Origin: Deltaproteobacteria bacterium
Lineage (GTDB): Bacteria > Desulfobacterota > Syntrophia > Syntrophales > UBA2210
DNA length: 40,897 bases
Assembly: GCA_019313695.1 (NCBI GenBank)
Contig: JAFDAS010000010.1
Location: forward strand, 1-40,897
Direction of reading: 5' to 3'
A program made the translations under genes and the position numbers. The notes under the pieces are model-generated. The model was given only the letters and a program-made list of their open reading frames with translations. It did not search any database and was not told the DNA's origin. This document shows, piece by piece, positions 29,687 to 39,211 of the stretch (positions are counted from its first letter, which is position 1; each line of letters begins with the position of its first letter).

Positions 29687-30415
29687 ATGAAAGCGGTGTT
29701 TATTTCCGATGCCCATTTGAATGGCAGCGCCTGTGATGGACATCGATACCTTATGCGCTTTCTTGATTCCTTAAAGGGCGATGCGGATGAAATTTTCATT
29801 GTCGGGGACTTTTTTGACTTCTGGTTCTCCGACAAAGACAGAGTTTATCCCGGTTTTTGTGACATTGTTAAAAAACTACTGGAGATAAAAAGCACCGGAA
29901 CGGGCATCTCGTTTTTTGAAGGCAACCACGATTTTTTTCTTGGCGACTATTTTGAACGGTACGGTATAAGAGTATTCCCCGACGGGGCCGCAATCGATCT
30001 GGATGGGAAGAAGCTATTTGTATCTCATGGCGATACTGTGGATGATTCCAACACATCATATCTTTTATGGCGCAGGGTTCTCAGAAGCAGGCTGTTTTAT
30101 GCGATACAGAAAAAAATGCCTTCACCGCTCCTGTGGCGTATCTCCAGCGTGATTTCAGGGATGAGCCGAAGTTTTGCCAAGACGCAATCATCTAATGGAC
30201 TTGTCGGCAGGATGAATATGTTTGCCGTGGAAAGGTTTGAAGAGGGGTTTGATGCAGTGGTACTGGGTCACTGTCATTGTCCCACGCTGGAACAGCATGT
30301 AATAAATGGCAGGGTAAAGACCTTTGCCATCCTGGGTGACTGGATAAGCCATTATTCATATCTGTTATATGACGACGGCGAATTTGTGATGAAAAGTGGT
30401 GTTCCCTCAGATTGA
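29687..30415 (+). CDS. lpxH: UDP-2,3-diacylglucosamine diphosphatase
   Basis: FISDAHLNGS, VGDFFDFWF, EGNHDFFLG, LGHCHCPT metallophosphatase motifs. Confidence 0.85.
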   Translation: MKAVFISDAHLNGSACDGHRYLMRFLDSLKGDADEIFIVGDFFDFWFSDKDRVYPGFCDIVKKLLEIKSTGTGISFFEGNHDFFLGDYFERYGIRVFPDGAAIDLDGKKLFVSHGDTVDDSNTSYLLWRRVLRSRLFYAIQKKMPSPLLWRISSVISGMSRSFAKTQSSNGLVGRMNMFAVERFEEGFDAVVLGHCHCPTLEQHVINGRVKTFAILGDWISHYSYLLYDDGEFVMKSGVPSD

Positions 30416-30453
30416 TGTTTTCCCCGGGCATTTCGGATAATTTGGAGAATCTT

Positions 30454-31311
30454 ATGAATTTCGGTGGAGTAGACGCAGGAAATCCAGACCTTGCAAATGC
30501 GAAATTTGTGGTGATACCCGTTCCCTATGACCTGACTTCCACATACCAGGCAGGATCGAGAAAGGGCCCCGCGGCTATTCTGGATGCATCGTGTAATATG
30601 GAACTCTATGATGAAGAGTTGCGCGTGGAGACATATCTCTCCGGCATCCACACCATGTCTTCTCTTGAGGTGGATGCCCGTGGTCCGGAAGCGATGGCAG
30701 GGGTAATTCGCGAAGAGGTGGCAAGAGTACTTTCTTCCGACAGGATACCGGTTTTACTTGGCGGGGAACACAGTATAACCATAGGGGCGGTGCAGGCCAT
30801 GAAGGAGAGATATCCCTCCATATCGGTGCTTCAGCTTGACGCTCATGCCGACATGAGAGATTCTTATCAGAACACCCCCTTCAGTCATGCTTCCGCCGGC
30901 CGGAGGATATTTGAGATGTGTCCACTGGTGCAGGCCGGAGTCAGAAGCATGAGCCTGCAGGAGGCCCGTTTTATTGAAGAGAACATGATCAGGACATATT
31001 CTCCTGACTTTATAACAGACGACTCCGATCCGGTAAAAAAGATTTGTGCGAATTTGTCGGAGGATGTATATGTTACAGTCGATCTTGACGTCCTGGATCC
31101 GTCGATTATGCCGGCTACCGGAACGCCGGAGCCTGGCGGTATCCTGTGGAACGACCTGATTCATTTGATCAGAGGAGTTTCTGAAAACTGTACAATTCGG
31201 GGGTTTGATATAGTTGAACTCTGCCCGATTCCGGGAATGGTTGCCCCTGACTTCACGGCGGCCAGGCTCGCGTACAGGATAATGGGATATATCAATCGGA
31301 TAGACTCGTAA
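30454..31311 (+). CDS. speB: Agmatinase (ureohydrolase family)
   Basis: LGGEHSITIGAV, DAHADMRDSYQ, TVDLDVLDPSIMPATGTPEPGG; start chosen at the GGAG-preceded ATG (the ORF extends to 30412). Confidence 0.9.
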   Translation: MNFGGVDAGNPDLANAKFVVIPVPYDLTSTYQAGSRKGPAAILDASCNMELYDEELRVETYLSGIHTMSSLEVDARGPEAMAGVIREEVARVLSSDRIPVLLGGEHSITIGAVQAMKERYPSISVLQLDAHADMRDSYQNTPFSHASAGRRIFEMCPLVQAGVRSMSLQEARFIEENMIRTYSPDFITDDSDPVKKICANLSEDVYVTVDLDVLDPSIMPATGTPEPGGILWNDLIHLIRGVSENCTIRGFDIVELCPIPGMVAPDFTAARLAYRIMGYINRIDS

Positions 31312-31341
31312 ATCGAACACGAATTTAAAGGAGAGAAACGA

Positions 31342-31890
31342 TTGAGCAATTTTGCACCCAAGAAGATTTTTTTTACCAAGGGAGTCGGTTCCCATAAAGA
31401 GGAACTCCACTCTTTCGAACTGGCGCTGAGGGATGCCGGTATAGAAAAATGCAATCTGGTAATGGTTTCGAGCATCTTTCCGCCCGGCTGCAAGGTAATA
31501 TCTCGTGAAAAAGGGTTAAAGGAACTGCATCCGGGCGACATAACCTATTGTGTTATGAGCCGTAACAGCAGTGACGAGCCGAGAAGGTTGATAGCGGCGT
31601 CCGTGGGGTGTGCTATCCCGGCTGACAGAAACGCCTATGGGTATATAAGCGAGCATCATGCCTTCGGGCAGACATCGGTAGAAGCCGGGGACTACGCGGA
31701 AGACCTCGCTGCGGCCATGCTTGCGTCAACACTCGGTATAGACTTTGATATAGACGCAAGCTGGGATGAAAAAGAGGAAATTTTCAAGATAAGTGGTAAA
31801 ATAGTAAGGACGAGAAACGTCACGCAATCAACAATAGTAAAAAACAGCGGCCACACATCGGTTCTGGCGGCGGCGGTATTCGTGTTTTAA
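31342..31890 (+). CDS. Pyruvoyl-dependent arginine decarboxylase
   Basis: [45 protein letters not shown] cleavage region; TTG start with GGAG upstream. Confidence 0.9.
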   Translation: MSNFAPKKIFFTKGVGSHKEELHSFELALRDAGIEKCNLVMVSSIFPPGCKVISREKGLKELHPGDITYCVMSRNSSDEPRRLIAASVGCAIPADRNAYGYISEHHAFGQTSVEAGDYAEDLAAAMLASTLGIDFDIDASWDEKEEIFKISGKIVRTRNVTQSTIVKNSGHTSVLAAAVFVF

Positions 31891-31916
31891 CAGGATTTTA
31901 TAACCGGGAGAGGAGA

Positions 31917-34148
31917 TTGATTGTGTCTCATTACCTTTTATGGGAATCATATTTCTACCTTCTCCTTCCTGTGATCGGTTTTCTCGTCTTTTCCTTCCTG
32001 GGGTTTTTCACCATCCTTCGGGGAAAGAAAAACTCCACCAACATTCTCTTTGCCTTCATATGTTTTCTCGGTGCCCTGATTGATCTTGATATCGCCCAGG
32101 TATCTTTCCTTGCTGATCAGTCCCTATCCCTCAGGCTTGACAGACTGGCCTATCTGTTTTTTGTTTTTGTCACGCCGGTTTATATTCAATTTGTGCATTC
32201 ATTCCTTGGAATGAAAAAAAGGAGATGGCTTGAAGTAATCGCGTATCTTTTCAGTATTTCCCTTCTTCCCTTTACTCAGAGCGAATATTTCATCAGCGGA
32301 CTGCGCCAGTTCTCTTTCGGGAGAATTGCCGAGGCAGGGCCGGCGTACTATGTCTTTTCAGTGGTAGGGGGGATCGCCGCGCTGTACTGCATCGTGACCC
32401 TCTTTCTGGGGATGAAGAGGGCGGAGGAAAACAGCGAGAGGAACAGGATAAAGTACGTATTTATAGGTTTTGGTCTGAGCGGGTTACTTATCCTGATGAA
32501 TTCTTTCCCCATCAGCGGATATGATGTCTATCCTGTGGGTAACTTCAATTTTATCCCTGTGATAATCCTTGCCTTCGGTGTCCTGAAATACGATCTCCTT
32601 GATATGGGAATGCTTGTCAGGAAGGGGAGCGCCTATTTCTTCCTGACCGGGATTTTGACTTTTGTTTACGCCCTGGCCATATATCTGTCCAACATGCTCT
32701 TCATGGAATACGGAAATGCTCATCCATTGATTATAGCCTTCGCCTCCACCGCCCTTGTTGTAGCGCTGTTCAATCCCGTAAAGATTAAGATTCAGGAGTT
32801 GGCTGACAGGATCTTCTTCAGGGGGAAATATGATTACCAGGAAACCTTGAAACAGATGAGCGGCGCCATGGCATCTTTCTTAAGACTGGAGGAGATCATG
32901 GATTTTATGCTTGATTCCATCCCGTCGGCCTTGAAAACAAGAGCCATATTTGTGGCCCTCTACAGGAAAGAAGACGAATCCCTTGAACTTTATTCCAACA
33001 GAAGGGACCCACTCGGGAGGAAACAGAAGGTCTACATGGAGAAAAGCCGGCCCATAGCGGATTTTTTTGAGACTTACAGGAAAACGGTGGGACGGTCCGG
33101 TGCCGGCGGGATCGATATTCCGGATGATGAGAAGAACAAAATATCTGACCTGCTTGATGCAACCGGTGCCGCCATACTGATCCCCATGATATCCAGGGAT
33201 AAACTGAAGGGGATCATGGCGTTGGGAGAAAAACGATCCGGGGAACTGTTTGTGCATGAAGATATAGAGCTTCTGGAGACCATCGCCAATCAAGGCGCGA
33301 TAGCCCTTGAAAATGCCGGGAATTATGAAAGAATTGAGGAAGTAAATATTGAACTGGAAGAAAAGGTCAAAAAAAGGACGGAAGACCTTGCTGCGGCGCT
33401 TGAAGAAAAGGACAGGACTCAGCAGCAGCTGATCCGATCGGAGAGCCTTGCCTCCATAGGACAACTTGTGGCGGGTACGGCGCACGAACTCAACAATCCC
33501 CTTGCAAGCTCATCGAGTCTTGTCCAGACATCTGTCGAAACAATCGGGCAGTGGAAGGATGTGAAAGACACGGATCGTAATGAATTGATAGAGGATTTAC
33601 AATTTTCTCTAAAGGAGCTTGACAGGGCCGCCAACATTGTAAAAAGCCTCCTGGGTCTTTCACGACAGACCCAGACCTATGTTGAGCAGGTAAATGTCAA
33701 TATCCTGATAGACGACGCCTTGAGGGTACTGCGCAACCGGTACAAGGGCCCTGAAATGACAATTGAAAGGGACCTCGGGAAAGACCTGCCTGAGATCGAG
33801 GGAAACTTTGCCAACCTGGGGCAGGTAGCTATAAATATAATAAATAACGCGATACAGGCTTTGCCGGATGGAAAGGGCAAGATAACGCTGGTGACGCGGT
33901 ACGAGGAAGATAAAGATATCGTCCGTATCGAATGTCGCGATACGGGAAAGGGCATGCCTCCTGAAGAGGTCAGAGATGCCTTCAAGCCCTTTTTTACGAC
34001 TAAAAAACCGGGAGAGGGCACCGGGCTTGGACTGTATATCTCACATGAGATTATAAAGAAACATGACGGGAATATCGCGATACAGAGCGAGAAGGGCAGG
34101 GGAACCGTCCTGTCCGTGGAGCTTCCCTGCAGAAGGAGGAAATCATGA
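31917..34148 (+). CDS. Membrane sensor histidine kinase (7TM-like N-terminus, GAF, HisKA, HATPase)
   Basis: H-box VAGTAHELNNPLAS, N-box NLGQVAINIINNAIQAL, GLGLYISHEIIKKHDG; N-terminal multi-TM; GTG at 31923 is an alternative start. Confidence 0.9.
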   Translation: MIVSHYLLWESYFYLLLPVIGFLVFSFLGFFTILRGKKNSTNILFAFICFLGALIDLDIAQVSFLADQSLSLRLDRLAYLFFVFVTPVYIQFVHSFLGMKKRRWLEVIAYLFSISLLPFTQSEYFISGLRQFSFGRIAEAGPAYYVFSVVGGIAALYCIVTLFLGMKRAEENSERNRIKYVFIGFGLSGLLILMNSFPISGYDVYPVGNFNFIPVIILAFGVLKYDLLDMGMLVRKGSAYFFLTGILTFVYALAIYLSNMLFMEYGNAHPLIIAFASTALVVALFNPVKIKIQELADRIFFRGKYDYQETLKQMSGAMASFLRLEEIMDFMLDSIPSALKTRAIFVALYRKEDESLELYSNRRDPLGRKQKVYMEKSRPIADFFETYRKTVGRSGAGGIDIPDDEKNKISDLLDATGAAILIPMISRDKLKGIMALGEKRSGELFVHEDIELLETIANQGAIALENAGNYERIEEVNIELEEKVKKRTEDLAAALEEKDRTQQQLIRSESLASIGQLVAGTAHELNNPLASSSSLVQTSVETIGQWKDVKDTDRNELIEDLQFSLKELDRAANIVKSLLGLSRQTQTYVEQVNVNILIDDALRVLRNRYKGPEMTIERDLGKDLPEIEGNFANLGQVAINIINNAIQALPDGKGKITLVTRYEEDKDIVRIECRDTGKGMPPEEVRDAFKPFFTTKKPGEGTGLGLYISHEIIKKHDGNIAIQSEKGRGTVLSVELPCRRRKS

Positions 34149-35152
34149 CGGGTCTTCTGGTTGTGGATGATGAAGAGGGTGTGAGGAGATCTCTGAAAAA
34201 GGTTCTTGAAAGGGACGGGTATGCCGTATCACTGGCGGAGGACGGCAATCAGGCTATTGATATTGTCAGAGAGAATCCTTACCGGATAGAGACAGTCATA
34301 TCGGATTACAAGATGCCCGGCATTGACGGGCTGGAAACATTGATAGAGATAGGGAAAATTAATCCGGAAGTGACGAGGATCATGCTCACCGGATATGCCA
34401 CGATGGAGAGCGCTATTGAGTCGGTAAATGCGGGCATAGACGGGTTTATTACGAAACCATTTTTAAACATTGAACTGAAGGCAAAGGTCAGGGAGTGCAA
34501 TCTCAGGAAGAGACTCAAACAGTTTGTTTCGGAACAGGTCTTCTCCGAGATGTGGAAGGAAGGGGCACACATAAGTTCAAGAAAACAGAAGGCCACGGTA
34601 CTCTTCAGCGATATAAGGAGTTTTACCGAATTGTCCGAAAGACTGAGTGTGGAAGAGATTTGCGAGACGCTCAACATGTATTATTTTTCACCTCTGGACG
34701 CGATTATATGCGGGCATAATGGAACCCTGGACAAACATGTTGGTGACAGCATTATGGGTGTATTCGGGGCCCCGTTGACCTTTGAGGATGATGCCGTGAG
34801 AGCGGTCACGTGCGCGATTGAGATGATGGACGAGATTGACAGGATAAACAGCGGTATTCCCGAAACAGGCCGGAAGATTTCTATCGGAATAGGAATAAGC
34901 ACAGGAGAGGTTATGGCGGGGATATTCGGTTCTTCCAGAAAAAAAGAATATACCGTGATGGGGCCCACAGTCAACGTGGCGTCAAGGCTCGAAAAACTTG
35001 CGAGAGCAAGGCAGATTCTTGTATGCGGCGACACATACAGCGAGGTGAGAGACATTGTCCGGGCCGAAAATATGGGGCCGGTTATGCTTAAGGGAATGGA
35101 CAGAAAGATAGACATATATAATATCACAGGACTGAAAGAGAAAACTCCTTGA
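34145..35152 (+). CDS. Response regulator fused to a class III adenylate/guanylate cyclase domain
   Basis: Receiver LLVVDDEEGVRRSLKK...SDYKMPGIDGLE...KPF; cyclase ATVLFSDIRSFTELSERLS...KHVGDSIMGVFGAPL...GPTVNVASRLEKLAR. Confidence 0.92.
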   Translation: MTGLLVVDDEEGVRRSLKKVLERDGYAVSLAEDGNQAIDIVRENPYRIETVISDYKMPGIDGLETLIEIGKINPEVTRIMLTGYATMESAIESVNAGIDGFITKPFLNIELKAKVRECNLRKRLKQFVSEQVFSEMWKEGAHISSRKQKATVLFSDIRSFTELSERLSVEEICETLNMYYFSPLDAIICGHNGTLDKHVGDSIMGVFGAPLTFEDDAVRAVTCAIEMMDEIDRINSGIPETGRKISIGIGISTGEVMAGIFGSSRKKEYTVMGPTVNVASRLEKLARARQILVCGDTYSEVRDIVRAENMGPVMLKGMDRKIDIYNITGLKEKTP

Positions 35153-35236
35153 CATTTTCCGAATATTGGCTTAGATACAGCGTCACATTCGCCATGAAGC
35201 ATATTCATATGACTGATGTATCAGAATATCACATGA

Positions 35237-35313
<77 letters not shown>

Positions 35314-35316
35314 AAT

Positions 35317-35356
35317 AAAAACAAGGGGTTGCGAGAGAATCGCAACCCCTTGTTTT
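35317..35356 (+). terminator. Terminator of tRNA-fMet
   Basis: AAAACAAGGGGTTGCGA-GAGAA-TCGCAACCCCTTGTTTT. Confidence 0.92.
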
Positions 35357-35477
35357 GCCTGTATTTCGATTTCCAACTTCTGGCCCTGATTCCGGCCATT
35401 TTCCACCAACAAAAAGAAAATGCGGACTGAGCAAATCAAGGCCTCTTTGTACTGGCAAGCTGTGATACCGGCTGTTT

Positions 35478-37208
35478 TTAAAAATTAAAAACCGTATCCA
35501 GTTCTTCGTCTGAAATATCGAACACCTTGTTGTGGGGCGAAAGCTTTTCCAGCTTAAAGAACTCAGGCAGCCGGTCATCAGCCGCTGTGAAGCCTGCCTG
35601 TTTGTTAAAATCTCTTTCCATCTTAAGGACCCGTTGCCCAAGGGAACCAATATCATCACCGGTCAATGAAAGACCATATTTTGCGTTGAGCATATCGACA
35701 ATAGCATCGAATGCATCCGGTATATCGAGAACCGGAAAGGCTACGAACAGGCAGAGACCTGCCGTGTCTATGGCAGCGGTTGCTATCTGGAGGTCCCTGG
35801 ATAATTTAACCTGCCCTTCTGTTTTCAAAGGATCCACATCGCCCCCTACCTTCATGATGTTGGTTGCTACGGCATATCCTGCTGTATGATCGGCCCCCAT
35901 CGGTGAAGTGGCATAGGTTACACCCTGGCCCTTAACGGTTCTGGGGTCGTAGGCCGGGAGGGCCTGGTTTTTAACGACAGGAACGCGTCTTACTCCAAAG
36001 GCCCTTCCAACTACTGCCGCTCCTGAACCTAGAATTCGACCCAGAGGTGTTCCCTTACCAATTTCCGCCATGAGCTCCTCGGCTCCGGCCGTGTCCCCGA
36101 ATTCTTTGACCCCGCCTTCCATAGCTACTGCAATTGCATTGCCTGTTTCAATGGTATCAACCCCGATGTCGTCACAGGCACGATCCATTCGCGCAATGGC
36201 ATCTAAATCATCGATCTCGCAATTGGGGCCAAATGCCCAGACAGTCTCATACTCAGGCCATTTGGACAGATATTCGCCCTTTTCATCCAGGTAAGTGCCT
36301 GAGCACCGAATGATACAGCCGGTCATACACCCTTGGGTTGTCTCGCCTTTTCGCTCAATTGTAATCTTGTTTAAAGTTTCTCCTCCTACCTTATCGGCTG
36401 TTTCAAACCGCCCGAATCTGAAATTTCGAGTGGGAAGACCGCCGGCCTCGTTGATAATGTTTATAAGCACATCTGTTCCATAGGTCGGAAGACCTTGGCC
36501 TGTTACGGCGTGTTCGGTCAAGGCCTTTGCAAACCGCTTCGCGGCTTTACCGAACGCCTCTTTGTCAGCCAGGGACACTCTTTCACTCTCTGACGGATCG
36601 ATAATAATTGCCTTGAGACCCTTGGAGCCCATAACGGCGCCAAGACCTCCTCGACCCGCATGACGCGTGGGGCGAACTTCCATGTCTGTAAATGCCACAC
36701 TTGCGGCCCCCAGTTTCCATTCGCCGGCAGGGCCGATACTCGCAAAGCCCGCTTTCTCACCAAATTCATTTTTCAGCTTGTCTATTGTCGCATAGTTCCC
36801 CATGCCCTTGAGATCGTCAGCGGGGGATAATTCCTGTTTATCTTTGCTGATAAACAGCTTATATAATTTTCCATCTTCAGGCATGCCCTCAATTATTATG
36901 GCTGAAATCCCAAGCCTGGCCAGATACCCGCCCGCCTGACCGCCTGAATTGGCCTCTTTGACGCCTCCGGTCAGGGGACTCTTAGCCCCTACGGAAATTC
37001 TGCCGGAGTTGGCGCATCTGGTGCCTCCTAACAAGCCCGGGGCAAAAATAAGTTTATTGTTGGGTCCAATAGGGGAGCAGGTTGGCTCCACCTCGCCTAA
37101 CAGGATCGCGGATGTCAATCCTCTTCCTCCGAGACCTTGATAAGCGTCAGGGACAGCTTCGCTTTTGACCGAAAGGTCAGACATGTTCACTCTAATAATT
37201 TTAAACAT
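35478..37208 (-). CDS. Aldehyde:ferredoxin oxidoreductase (tungsten-pterin family)
   Basis: GRGLTSAILLGEVEPTCSPIGPNNKLIFAPGLLGGT, HAGRGGLGAVMGSKGLKAI, CMTGCIIRC; start at MFKIIRV with GGAGGGTGC upstream. Confidence 0.93.
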   Translation of the reverse strand: MFKIIRVNMSDLSVKSEAVPDAYQGLGGRGLTSAILLGEVEPTCSPIGPNNKLIFAPGLLGGTRCANSGRISVGAKSPLTGGVKEANSGGQAGGYLARLGISAIIIEGMPEDGKLYKLFISKDKQELSPADDLKGMGNYATIDKLKNEFGEKAGFASIGPAGEWKLGAASVAFTDMEVRPTRHAGRGGLGAVMGSKGLKAIIIDPSESERVSLADKEAFGKAAKRFAKALTEHAVTGQGLPTYGTDVLINIINEAGGLPTRNFRFGRFETADKVGGETLNKITIERKGETTQGCMTGCIIRCSGTYLDEKGEYLSKWPEYETVWAFGPNCEIDDLDAIARMDRACDDIGVDTIETGNAIAVAMEGGVKEFGDTAGAEELMAEIGKGTPLGRILGSGAAVVGRAFGVRRVPVVKNQALPAYDPRTVKGQGVTYATSPMGADHTAGYAVATNIMKVGGDVDPLKTEGQVKLSRDLQIATAAIDTAGLCLFVAFPVLDIPDAFDAIVDMLNAKYGLSLTGDDIGSLGQRVLKMERDFNKQAGFTAADDRLPEFFKLEKLSPHNKVFDISDEELDTVFNF

Positions 37209-37274
37209 AGCACCCTCCTTTTTTTTAAAAGCAATGTTGACAAAGTCGTAAAAAGTCAGAAAACACCATTTTTT

Positions 37275-37344
37275 GTCATTCCGGCGGAAGCCGGAATCCA
37301 GTAATTTCAATATGTTCTGGATGCCGGATCAAGTCCGGCATGAC
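37275..37344. repeat. Palindromic intergenic repeat
   Basis: GTCATTCCGGCGGAAGCCGGAATCCAG...CTGGATGCCGGATCAAGTCCGGCATGAC, flanked by TCGTAAAAAGTC and GTTTTTAC. Confidence 0.85.
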
Positions 37345-37528
37345 GTTTTTACAGATAATTTATCCATGCCATCAAAAATAGTCTACAGCAAAAAAAATGC
37401 AAAATAAAGAAAATTAAAAAAGCGAATCAAAAGTGAATCAATCTTGACACAATAGCTTATTTTTATGATAATCCAAGCGTCCTTAACTTCTTGTTTGCAA
37501 AATAAAAAATTTACCAGGATCTGTATAA

Positions 37529-37768
37529 ATGCCTTTAAAAATCCTTCTAAGTTCAACTCTGCGAAAATACCCCCCTGGCTATGACCCTGTAAAGGGTATA
37601 AGTTTTTCCGTGGATATGGAAATAACAGTGGAAGAGTTATGCGAACGGATAAATATTCCATGTGATAAAATAAAAATAGTTATGGTGAACGGGAAGAGTA
37701 AGCCCATGGAGCATGTGTTAAAAGGCAATGAACGCGTGGGGCTTTTTCCTCCTATAGGAGGTGGTTAA
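37529..37768 (+). CDS. MoaD/ThiS-like ubiquitin-fold sulfur-carrier protein
   Basis: 79 aa, beta-grasp pattern, C-terminus VGLFPPIGGG ending in Gly-Gly. Confidence 0.75.
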   Translation: MPLKILLSSTLRKYPPGYDPVKGISFSVDMEITVEELCERINIPCDKIKIVMVNGKSKPMEHVLKGNERVGLFPPIGGG

Positions 37769-37769
37769 T

Positions 37770-38120
37770 ATGGCAGCCGCTAATAAACCGCACAGCGTCA
37801 GTATTCGCGTATTTGGTTTCCTCCGTCGTTATATGGATGAGCAGGGACTCTCATATGCCTTTGATAAAGATATCAACCTCAAAGGTGAGACCGCGTATGA
37901 TATTGCTGTGGAACTTCATATCCCTCCTGCAGAAATTGAGGCGGTTTTTGTAAACGGAAGCGTGAAGAATATCTATGATTCCATATTCCCCGGCGACCGC
38001 GTGGCCTTTCTCCCTTACGGTACACCAGGGCCATACCGTGTTTTTCTTGGCATGGCCAGGGAAAATGCTGAACGTGCGCGCCGTGAGAAAATCATGGCAA
38101 ACGGTGAGGATCAAAAGTGA
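37770..38120 (+). CDS. Second MoaD/ThiS-like ubiquitin-fold protein without terminal GG
   Basis: VSIRVFGFLRRYMDEQGLSY...VFVNGSVKNIYDSIFPGDRVAFLPYGTPGPYR then a charged tail; ATG at 37770 with AGGAGG. Confidence 0.7.
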   Translation: MAAANKPHSVSIRVFGFLRRYMDEQGLSYAFDKDINLKGETAYDIAVELHIPPAEIEAVFVNGSVKNIYDSIFPGDRVAFLPYGTPGPYRVFLGMARENAERARREKIMANGEDQK

Positions 38121-39001
38121 GTGCAAAAAAGCAAATAAATATGCAGGAGCTTCTTCTCTCAAAGTCTAAAAAGATCGTGGATGCGGCAGGTTGTGAGGCG
38201 CTGTTTTTGGAGGATGTGTATGCCCTGAAAATAGCGAAGGAATGTGGCTGCAATGTATATGACGTCTATATCGATGCTCTGAAAAAGGGAATTTGTCCAT
38301 ACCGATATTTTCGTAACAGGGAGACCATATCGATCAAGGAACAGCTTATGCTGGCAGAGTCCAGAGTAGCTGTGATCGGCGCAGGCGGACTGGGTGGGCA
38401 GGTCATTTTATTGCTGGCCAGGACAGGGGTTGGCTACCTGACAGTCGTGGATGGAGACATATTTGAAGAAACAAACCTGAATCGCCAGGCCCTGTGCAAT
38501 AAAAATAGTTTAGGTAAATCAAAGGCAAAAGAAGCGCTTGCCTCTGTGGAAACTGTTAATCCGGGTATTAAGGTATCAGCTTATCCGGTGAAGCTGAACC
38601 CCTCCAATGCATCTGAAATGCTGGCCGGCTCGGATGTGATTGTAGATGCTCTGGATAATGTATCGGATCGGTTTGTCCTGGAAGATGCATGCAAAAAGTT
38701 GGGCATTCCTCTAATACATGGCGCATTAGCAGGTTTCGAGGGACAGGTAATGACCATCTTTCCTGATGATACAGGTCTGAAGAATCTCTATGGCAATAAA
38801 AAGGGAAGTGAAAACGGCTCGAGAAGTTCCGAGGATGTCCTTAGTGTCCCCGCCATGACCCCTTGTCTGGTTGCGACTCTGCAGACCATGGAGGTTCTCA
38901 AGATCATTCTCAAGCGAGGGAAAATTTTTAAAAATGCAATGCTTTATGTGGACTTGGAGACCGGCCAAATGAATGAATTCGTTTTTGAAAAGCACAAATA
39001 A
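38117..39001 (+). CDS. ThiF/MoeB/HesA family E1-like adenylyltransferase
   Basis: RVAVIGAGGLGGQVILLLARTGVGYLTVVDGDIFEETNLNRQ, DALDNVSDRFVLEDACKKLGIPLIHGA; GTG start overlapping the preceding gene by 4 bp. Confidence 0.9.
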   Translation: MSAKKQINMQELLLSKSKKIVDAAGCEALFLEDVYALKIAKECGCNVYDVYIDALKKGICPYRYFRNRETISIKEQLMLAESRVAVIGAGGLGGQVILLLARTGVGYLTVVDGDIFEETNLNRQALCNKNSLGKSKAKEALASVETVNPGIKVSAYPVKLNPSNASEMLAGSDVIVDALDNVSDRFVLEDACKKLGIPLIHGALAGFEGQVMTIFPDDTGLKNLYGNKKGSENGSRSSEDVLSVPAMTPCLVATLQTMEVLKIILKRGKIFKNAMLYVDLETGQMNEFVFEKHK

Positions 39002-39061
39002 TCAGGAGTCTGGTGTAGGGATCAGGTGTATTAAGAATTTCAACAGCCATTGCCCGGGGCA

Positions 39062-39090
39062 ATTGCGTCAGGCCCAGTGCCTGACGCAAT
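39062..39090. terminator. Strong 12-bp hairpin downstream of the ThiF-like gene
   Basis: ATTGCGTCAGGC-CCAGT-GCCTGACGCAAT, no T-run. Confidence 0.5.
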
Positions 39091-39129
39091 CTAACAGGAA
39101 AAAATATAGTGTCATGTCAACGATACTCT

Positions 39130-39191
39130 GTCATTTCGAAGGAGTTTTCACGACTGAGAAATCCTGGATTTCTCCCTGCGGTCGAAATGAC
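39130..39191. repeat. Palindromic intergenic repeat between convergent genes
   Basis: GTCATTTCGA...TCGAAATGAC with internal GAGAAATCC/GGATTTCTC arms. Confidence 0.8.
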
Positions 39192-39211
39192 ATTTCTTGA
39201 TTGACACGATA

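Noticed and set aside
30754-31410. 218-aa minus-strand ORF antisense to speB
   Set aside because: Shadow ORF over agmatinase motifs
37383-37661. 92-aa minus-strand ORF upstream of the MoaD-like gene
   Set aside because: AT-rich, overlaps the MoaD-like start on the opposite strand, no RBS or recognisable domain
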